A stretch of 38,760 bases of DNA, taken from the NCBI GenBank assembly GCA_001579985.1, contig LRSR01006957.1:1-38760 (forward strand), read 5' to 3'. The notes under the pieces were generated by a model. That model saw only the letters and a list, made by a program, of their open reading frames with translations, searched no databases and was not told where the DNA came from. The stretch's first letter is position 1. Every line of letters begins with the position of its first letter. The position numbers and the translations under genes are program-made. Positions 32,407 through 38,760 of this stretch are shown piece after piece. The DNA is from Hypsibius dujardini (lineage: Eukaryota; Tardigrada; Eutardigrada; Parachela; Hypsibiidae).

Positions 32407-35400
32407 TTAGAATTTAGAATCCGGTCGACTAATCAGGTAAGCAGCGATGCGGGGTTGGGCCTTCACGTTGTTATAGACGATCTTTACAGCGGGATATAAC
32501 GCCAGGGATTCGTTGGCCAGGACGTTGTGATGCAGGACGCTGTCCACAACTGCCGATTCAAAAGACGTTTCGGTGTGTGCGTATTTGTAAGCTCATTTAA
32601 ACACGAGGGAAAAAGCGTGCGCTAACCAAGTTAAGCCATTTACCTCGGCCGTGTGTTAAAACGCGCAATGGTTACGAGTCAAACGGCTTAACTCGGTTAG
32701 CGCAAGGGTTTTGCCACGTGTGTAGGTGAAATCTAACGGTGACTTTAACCCGTTAACGTCCAGTGCCAAATCAGACACGATTTGAATGCTAGAAGTATTT
32801 TTGTTCTGTTCAATTAAGAAAGAAATTAATTTTCAAATTTTTTTGGCCGACTGAAAAAATTGTGCTTTTTGGGCTGATCACTGTCCACTGTCGGAGTTAG
32901 AAACAAAATTACCGATGAAAAGTATTCCTTGCACTTCTCCGTGCCGTATTTGATTAAACCATCAATCAATCAATCGATCAATCGATGAGTTGCCATGTCG
33001 TCATTTGACGACTTTGAGCGTTAACGGGTTAATTCTCCAACCAAAATGACCGTACAGTTGAATAGCGCGATGTCAGCAGCGGTAATCTACAATTTTGAGG
33101 CCAAACCCAAATCAGAGGGCATGTTAAACGGTTCAAAGTAGTTTCGCTATGCAGAGTGTTGCTTACATGATTCCCAACTGTAAATCCGTTATTGCCATGC
33201 ATGCTAATGAACCGGTCGTAGTTGGTCAAAGCCACCGGTATCACGTGATCCCGAAATTTCCGGATATTGTCAGCCTTCACACAAAGATTGATAATACAGT
33301 GTAGCAAAATTGCCTTATCCCAAACTCATTTTGGAATCGATTGGGCATGAGACGAATATTATGCAGATGTCAGGGGGCGGGGCTATTCGATTGAATTGGA
33401 CTAGAATTGCAAGAGAAGGTTTCTCGAATATGTCTGTAGCTCCGCCTCCCGATCTTCAAGTATTATTTGGTTGCCGCCAATCCATTCCACATTGAATTTG
33501 GGATAAGAGAAGGTTATTCCAGGCGTGCGAAGGCCCACAATATTAGCTTTGCAGCTGACTTTAATTAGGCCGAAAACTAACAAACGAAGATGATTCATAC
33601 CTTTTCCAAAGGCCCATCCTGTGATTCTCCCAGACTTATAGCAGCGGACAGTAAATCCCCGATAGCGTCCAATGCGGAATCCACTAGAACTTGCTCCCAC
33701 TTGTCCTCACCGGCCAGGTCTGCAGTAAAGGAACAAAAAATGCGGGATCAAAGACAATGCGCATTTAAGAGGAATTCGCATCTTTGTTTTTTTGGTCAAA
33801 AATCTTCCCGGGTTGCAGGCCGTGGTAGCCCCAAACCTTTTTAATTTATACTCGAATTTCATTTATTCTGAAGATATAATGAGTTTTGCAAACTTTTGGC
33901 CATTCCCAAAAACTCGAAACTGACACATGACGTCATCATAGGCTCCTTCCGTTTTGGTACCAGGCAAACGCTATGGGTTGAATCAGTATATGGGTTGAAT
34001 CGGTGGCGTGGCGGAGGGTGCCATAAGTGTAAATTGAATGAGTGTTGTTTACAATCTACACTTGTGGCGCCCTCTGCCATCCACCGATTCAACCCATAGC
34101 GTTTGCCTGGTACTCTTTTCGAAACTTTACAGCGGTGGGCCAAAATGGCTCCCTTTATTTTACAATTAGTTTCTGTAGTCATGATTATGGTGTTTGGTTT
34201 GTTGTCATTTGAAACGCCTGCTTCAATGTTCGGGGAGCCGTATGGGACAGACGGACAAACTTCAATTATGTTTACTATGGTAGGCGGCTCGAATAAAAAC
34301 TGTCCGCGTGTTGCTGGTGGACCCTCTGTATTAAACAAAGTTTTTCCGATCGACTTGGTTTGGGGATTTTTCATGTGCCTACTGCAAATCCTCATACTCA
34401 AATTTCTGGAACTTGAAATAATGCTTCACATTTAAAAGTTATGAATTGTGGACCTCCATTTCATTTTGGGATGGGATGAAGTTTTGAGGTCCACGAGCCA
34501 TAACTTTTGAATTTGAAATCATGAAGCGAAATTATTATGAAGCATTATTGAAAATTTCAGAAATCTGAGTATGAGGATTTACAGTAGGCACATGAAAAAG
34601 CCTAAAACCAAGTCAACCGGAAAAACTTTCTCTAATAAAGCTTTCAGAAGAATGTCCAAATGGGATAAGGAGACCTGATGACGTCACGTGACCTATTTTA
34701 AAAATAAACAGAACAGCAAAAGTTTGCAAACTCAAACTACTTCTGCGAGAAAAAAAAACGTACTGCAAGCTGGAAATAATTTTCCTTGCTAACACGTTCG
34801 GCGATCCGGCTTGGGTTTTGCAACACACAAAAACGCCGGGTTACCCTTAAATAGTTCGTGCTCTCTGTTTCCTTAGCACTGGAGTTGTATTTTGATTAGG
34901 CTTGAATTCTATGTTTTATTCTCTGAATTCCTTTCAATGCTTACAAGGAAATTACTCCACTCTCTCCGGCATATTTATTTACTTCTAAATATGCCGGATG
35001 CCCCTTTGTTTGGGTGTTTTCGCTGCATTTTCCTCAGATATTAACAGACAGAAGTAATCAATTCATCGGGGAAAGAGGAGTAATTTGCTTCGTAGAGATC
35101 CTTGAGATGTTAATTCGACTGTCTCACACACGTGGCAAAAACCTTGCGCTAACCGAGTTAAGCCATTTCACTCGCTTGACGCACGGCTGTTGTGCAAAGC
35201 CCCGAGTTGAAGTGCTTAATTCGGTCAGCGCAAAGTTTTGTGCCACGTGTGTATTTCATCTTGAGAGCGATTCATTTCTGTAACTTACGGAACTGTCGAG
35301 CCAGGTACCGAACGATGGCACCGCTCTGCGCCACCGGTCGGTTATTCACCTCCAGAATGGGGATTCCACCCCATGGAGTTGCTATACCAAAGGCCAAAAA

Positions 35401-35863
35401 CCATTAAAGCATAGTAGGGAGGGTCTTCTAAAGTGAGCGACAGAATTTAATCTAATGGAGGGTCCCGAAAATGGGCAAAAGGGGCGGGGCAGGGGTAATA
35501 CTTGAGCAATCAACCAATCAACCAGCGGAGCTCCGGAGCAATCGGAGCGGAGTTGATTGGTTGATTTTACTGATTAAGAGTTGAACAATCAAGCAATCAA
35601 CTCCGTTCCGATTGCTCCGAAGCTCCGCTGATTGATTGTTCACCCCTGCCCCGCCCCTTTTGCCCATTTTCGGGACCCTTCATTAGATTAACTCTGTCGT
35701 TTGCTTACTGTACAAAATCACACCTACTCAGTTTGTATTCCGGCCATTTTGCCACGTCAATGCGAACGTCTTCGAACTTCTGGAAGGCAGCCGCAAAAAT
35801 CAGCCGGATAAGTTCCGCCCGACCCCGCCCATCGAAATAAATTAGCCTATAATCCGCTGGCAT
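32407..35863 (-). CDS. Sigma-class glutathione S-transferase
   Basis: Cytosolic GST, conjugating glutathione to electrophiles or acting on prostaglandin-type substrates. Minus-strand exons 35728-35863, 35289-35381, 33601-33719 and 33167-33274 join in frame through GT-AG introns. A fifth coding block runs from about 32549 (perhaps 32569) to the TAA at 32407. The N-terminal thioredoxin-like domain has [16 protein letters not shown] with the catalytic Tyr, WGGIPILEV with the cis-proline, and the glutathione-binding [13 protein letters not shown]. The C-terminal domain includes [15 protein letters not shown] and ends [10 protein letters not shown]...IAAYLISRP, as in the family. Total length would be about 205 residues, the usual size. 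No AG acceptor puts the last block in frame with exon 4, and the family's TWAD motif appears as TSFE or is missing. So a micro-exon, a non-canonical site or gene decay has to be considered. Confidence 0.85.
32600..32724. mobile_element. CACGTG hairpin element, family B, copy 4
   Basis: Copy in the last GST intron, about 50 bp from the last recognisable GST exon. The left end is decayed (ACACGAGGG); the right end is intact (GCCACGTGTGTA). Confidence 0.72.
32749..33028. mobile_element. TTAA-flanked element in the last GST intron
   Basis: Ends CCCGTTAACG and CGTTAACGGG form a perfect 10-bp inverted repeat bordered by TTAA on both sides (32745-32748, 33029-33032). 280 bp, non-coding. It matches piggyBac-type target preference. 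Confidence 0.72.
33315..33505. mobile_element. Family-A inverted-repeat element, copy 4
   Basis: Copy in GST intron 3. Outer ends ATCCCAAACTCATTTTGGAA and TGAATTTGGGAT oppose each other; inner arms are GTCAGGGGGCGGGGCTAT and TGTAGCTCCGCCTCCCG. Confidence 0.65.
33871..34744. mobile_element. Large foldback element in GST intron 2
   Basis: Long imperfect inverted arms: GAGTTTTGCAAACTTTTGGC against GCAAAAGTTTGCAAACTC, CATGACGTCATCAT against TGATGACGTCACGTG, and TTTTTCATGTGCCTACTGCA against CAGTAGGCACATGAAAAA. The loop is near 34440-34500. The left arm has extra sequence not mirrored in the right (34120-34330), with a 110-codon plus and a 180-codon minus open frame of unknown meaning, and holds a nested element at 33960-34110. 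Confidence 0.75.
33960..34110. mobile_element. TA-flanked element nested in the large foldback
   Basis: Ends CCAGGCAAACGCTATGGGTT and AACCCATAGCGTTTGCCTGG are a perfect inverted repeat flanked by TA (33958-33959, 34111-34112). 151 bp. The near-identity of the arms suggests recent insertion. Confidence 0.82.
35126..35253. mobile_element. CACGTG hairpin element, family B, copy 5
   Basis: The best-preserved copy, in GST intron 2, 36 bp from the end of exon 2. Arms are CACACGTGGCAAAAACC and its near-complement, with GCGCTAACCGAGTTAAGCC in the left arm and CTTAATTCGGTCAGCGC in the right. Confidence 0.78.
35430..35705. mobile_element. Family-C GC-box element, copy 4
   Basis: The longest copy: ends GCGACAGAATTTAATCTAAT and ATTAGATTAACTCTGTCG, then GGAGGGTCCCGAAAATGGGC, GGGGCGGGGCAGGGG and inner ATCAACCAATCAA arms. 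It occupies most of GST intron 1. Confidence 0.8.
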
Positions 35864-36402
35864 TGTGTGTGCAATTCAGTAGGATCATCGAAGTAATTTA
35901 TTCCGACCAGAGGATTAGATAGAAAATGTTTAAAAAAATCGCTCTCAAAGCAACGCGTAACAGGCGCGTTTTTTTCGACAACGGACGTGTGTGTTATTGA
36001 ATCAAACTATGCTGTTGGCAGGATGGAATATACAAGCTAACAGTACGCGCTAACTGTGCGCGCTAAGAGTGCGCACTATTCAGTGTGCGCTAAGAGTGTG
36101 CGCTATTCAGTGTGCGCTAAGAGTGCGCGCTATTCAGTGTGCGCTAAGAGTGTGCGCTATTCAGTGTGCGTTAAGAGTGCGCGCTCTTCAGTGTGCGCTA
36201 AGAGTGTGCGCTATTCAGTGCGCGCGCGCTGAGCCCATTTCCGGCGCGCGTCTCAGATGGCCAGAACAGATGATTTCTTACTGCCGCACCACAGCCAGAG
36301 TCACTGTGAAAAAGAGTTATTGTCATCGTTTGTTTGACTGGGAAGAGATATGACGTGTGCGGTTTTTGGTGCGCGCAGGGGAGTTAAGTGAATTTGGTTT
36401 TG
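35864..36402. other. Spacer between the GST start and the IFT52 stop
   Basis: The GST promoter should be near 35864-36040. A minisatellite at 36044-36222 is the only structured sequence. 36223-36402 probably holds IFT52 3' untranslated sequence on the minus strand. No gene was seen. Confidence 0.45.
36044..36222. repeat. 27-bp minisatellite upstream of the GST gene
   Basis: About six units built from GTGCGCTAAGAGT and GTGCGCTATTCAGT. Each contains several GCGC dinucleotide pairs, so the array is CpG-rich compared with its surroundings. Confidence 0.88.
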
Positions 36403-38225
36403 TCACTGGGTCCAACCGGAACTCTTGAAATTGAGGAGATGCATGGCCACATGTTCGAGCAGTTCCTTCTCCGTCCTGACTGGCGGAATGGATTGCGGTC
36501 CGAGGGACAATGCGGTCGTGATTTTATTGATGTAGACCGTCAAGTCATCGGCGTTGCGATCTGTGTGGGAGAGAGGGGAAAAAATAAGAATGGAGAAAGT
36601 ACGGCGCGAGCGATATAAATCTTTTTGTGTGAGTTGTCGCTTGAGAAGATCGATAATTTGGCGTACGATTCTCCCAACCTTATTTCGTCTCGTTTTATAT
36701 AAAATATTCTTACTTTTTTTACTGTACTGCGATACAGTAAAAAAAGTCGAGCGACTTGTTTTCTATTTTGTAAAAAATCAATTATTGCACCGAGCCGAGC
36801 CATTTTATTAAGTTTTAAGCGATTTTAAATATTTAGCTTAATTTTTTTAATTTGCCTGTTTTGTTTTAAATAACGCGAAACAACATTCAAGAGAGGAATT
36901 TAACGACCTGATTTAGCTCTTAAATAATTTTAGTTTTTTAACAAAACGAATTTTTTTTAATTTAATTAGCTGAATTTTTTGAATTGACTAATTATTTTAA
37001 ATAACACGGAAGAACATTCAAGATGAGGCAAACACATTAAGGACCGAAGCTTACGATCAAGCACGACATGATTGAGTTTCTCACGTCCAGCCACAAACTC
37101 CTTATTGAAGTCGAACATCTCCAGCTGCGGTCGCGGGAGATCGTCAAACGTCGGCGGGTAGACCGCCGGCTGCATACTCGGGTAGACCCCGTCGAACTTA
37201 GGCGCCACCAGCGACAACGGCTCATTCTCCGCGCCAACCTCCCGAAACGCCTGCAACACCTCCGCGATCTTCGCCATACTCGGCGCATCACAATCCGTCT
37301 CATAAACCCGCTTCAAGTTCCCCACCGAACCGTTCCCCGAACCGTTCCCCAAACCCACCAAACCGTTCCCCGAACCGTTCCCCGAACCCACCGAACCGTT
37401 CCCCGAACTGTTCCCCGAACCGTAGACCACGCCCCCGAACCGTTCCAGCACGGGAGTCACCCGGCTGGCAATCTCAGCAATGTCGACAATCGGTTCGGAC
37501 TCCGGGACGTCCGACTCGTCCGGCAGGACGCGCGGCAGCTTCTCCGCCAGAATCAACCCGAACAACCGATCGACCAGGGTTAAATTCTCCTCTTTTTCGA
37601 TGAAACCATCGTGGAATATCTGCACCGAACTGATGGTCAGGATCCTCCCGCCCTTGGGGCTCTGTGGGTCCGCGTAGAACCCACAGATCGGTTTCTGCAT
37701 GGGGTGACAGGCACTTCCGGTGATGAGGAGTGGGATGGCTGGGGACTTGACTTTCATGGTCGAACCGTAAGGGAACAGAAAGCCTCCCTGATTTTGCACG
37801 GTGTTGTTTGACGTGGTGGTGCGTTGAAGGTACCCGTCGGTGATTAAGGCCTCCTTCGGGATAAAGTACTTTTTGAAGGTGCTCCGGATTACGGAATCGG
37901 AATTGACGGTCATCCCGTATTCTTCCAGGAGGTGGTTGAGGTTGCTCTCGACGGTCTCATCGCTGCCGAGCAGGACGACAAGGTAGCCGCCGAGTTTGAG
38001 GTACTGCCTCAAGTCGGCAAACTCCTTGGCGGTGAACTTTTTCTGGCTTCCCGCGAAGACGACGAGACGGCAGCGTGAGAGGAGATCGTTGGCGAAGATA
38101 TTCTTGGAGGATTCCACGGCCCAAGTCTGGCGGAGTCGTTTGGCGAGGAGACGGTACCCGGAGTCAGGGGTGTTTTTCTCCCCCTGCCCACATGAGAATA
38201 TTATTTCTAACTGATTTGAGCCCAT
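36403..38225 (-). CDS. IFT52: Intraflagellar transport protein 52
   Basis: Scaffold of the IFT-B core, binding IFT88, IFT70/TTC30 and IFT46. Two exons, 37055-38225 and 36403-36560, GT-AG, phase 1; 442 residues against 437 in human. The N-terminal GIFT domain is well conserved: SGYRLLAKRLRQTW, KKFTAKEFADLRQYLKLGGYLVVLLG, LNHLLEEYGMTVNSDSVIRSTFKKYFIPKEAL, FLFPYGSTMKVKSPAIPLL. The central segment follows (EPLSLVAPKFD, MQPAVYPPTFDDLPRPQLEMFDFNKEF), then the C-terminal IFT46-binding helix in exon 2 (KELLEHVAMHLLNFK). Residues of about 268-303 are a low-complexity run of Gly, Ser and Asn (GSGNGS-type) that replaces part of the linker between the GIFT and middle domains. The ATG at 38225 was chosen because it immediately precedes the conserved domain. 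No earlier in-frame ATG or 5' exon was recognised. The intron (36561-37054) is AT-rich with no clear element. Confidence 0.96.
37318..37424 (-). repeat. Coding repeat in IFT52 exon 1
   Basis: GAACCGTTCCCC and GAACCCACC units (plus strand) encode the Gly-Ser-Asn run of IFT52. All units are multiples of three, so the frame is kept. Confidence 0.88.
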
Positions 38226-38760
38226 GCCGCAGTAATGGCGTGCAAATTCGAGGGGAATTTCATACGAATTTGACTGACTCTATTTTCGAATTGTTGAAGT
38301 GCCTTGGATAGTTTTCCGTGTGTTATGATCGATATTGGTCGGGTGAATTTAATTTCCACCGCGGTGTGTGTGTGTGTGTATCGTGATTGGTTAGTATGGC
38401 ATGGTGACCGACTGATCAGAGGAACAGGTAGGCCCATGGATTGATTAATCAATACTGCGTAGGATGGTTCGCAGGCTTGGATCCTTCAGTTGTGTTTGTT
38501 ACCCACTTCGCTTTTAATGCGCTTCACAACCCATTACAACTGCAACTGCTCTTACTTGTTAGAACTAAGGAGTCACTATACAGAACGATAGTGCGTACTG
38601 TCCCTTAGTGCTACATATTTGGGAACGCTCAATTTTTTAAGAGGCAATTTGTTACCACAAGGCTGCAGGCTGCTTTGATTGTTGGCCACAAGATTACACT
38701 GCGCATTTGCGTAACAAAGTGGTCTTGTGGCCAACTATTTCCGCATCAAATCAAAGCAGC
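38226..38760. other. Upstream flank of IFT52 with a partial inverted repeat
   Basis: The IFT52 promoter should be here. A GTGTGTGTG run lies near 38365. An inverted pair, GGCTGCTTTGATTGTTGGCC at about 38661-38690 and TTGTGGCCAAC...AAATCAAAGCAGC running to the window end, marks a foldback element that may continue past 38760. Confidence 0.5.

Noticed and set aside
36069-36353. Repeat frame (CALRVCAIQ cycle) upstream of the GST gene
   Set aside because: It translates the 27-bp minisatellite with a length divisible by three; no other coding sign.

Overview
The window is a piece of a eukaryotic, animal nuclear genome. Genes are split by GT-AG introns. The protein families are metazoan: a thioester-containing protein of the alpha-2-macroglobulin/CD109 group, a sigma-class glutathione transferase, gamma-COP, DPH3, and ciliary genes (TTC30/IFT70, IFT52 and a CCDC103-like fragment). 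The host is therefore a ciliated animal, most likely an invertebrate bilaterian. I cannot assign the phylum from sequence alone. TAA, TAG and TGA all serve as stops in well-resolved genes, so the standard nuclear code applies.

Layout from left to right. 1-2273: two exons of a CCDC103-like gene on the minus strand (835-1209, broken or incomplete), then repeats. 2274-11475, plus: a TEP/CD109-like gene that can be modelled in 21 exons giving 1418 residues. 12078-12470, plus: a two-exon gene for a small secreted cysteine-containing peptide, whose last exon is interrupted by a TA-flanked foldback element. 14059-15829, plus: a KH-domain protein with a tryptophan/glycine-rich tail. 16674-21628, minus: gamma-COP, six exons, 892 residues. 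22549-30398, plus: TTC30/IFT70, eleven exons, 654 residues, divergent from gamma-COP across about 0.9 kb. 30661-31541, minus: DPH3, four exons, 81 residues, tail to tail with TTC30. 32407-35863, minus: sigma-class GST, last junction unresolved. 36403-38225, minus: IFT52, two exons, 442 residues.

Functionally, TTC30/IFT70 and IFT52 are direct binding partners in the IFT-B core and lie only 6 kb apart. A third ciliary fragment (CCDC103, dynein-arm assembly) lies at the left edge. Gamma-COP (vesicle coat), DPH3 (diphthamide synthesis, electron carrier), GST (detoxification) and TEP (extracellular defence or protease binding) are otherwise unrelated neighbours.

Introns and spacers are packed with small non-autonomous inverted-repeat elements. 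At least four multi-copy families can be recognised by eye: CACGTG-ended hairpins (5 copies), GC-box-bearing elements of two kinds (4 copies each), and an element with CGCGATCTCAAGGGACA ends (2 copies). One copy of the last contains a hAT-like insertion with an 8-bp target duplication. There are also TTAA-flanked elements, CTGT and ATCA tetranucleotide arrays, and several minisatellites, two of them with a 17-bp period. One minisatellite in gamma-COP repeats the 3' splice site of the next exon and stays open in its reading frame. No CRISPR, rRNA or intact tRNA gene was seen.
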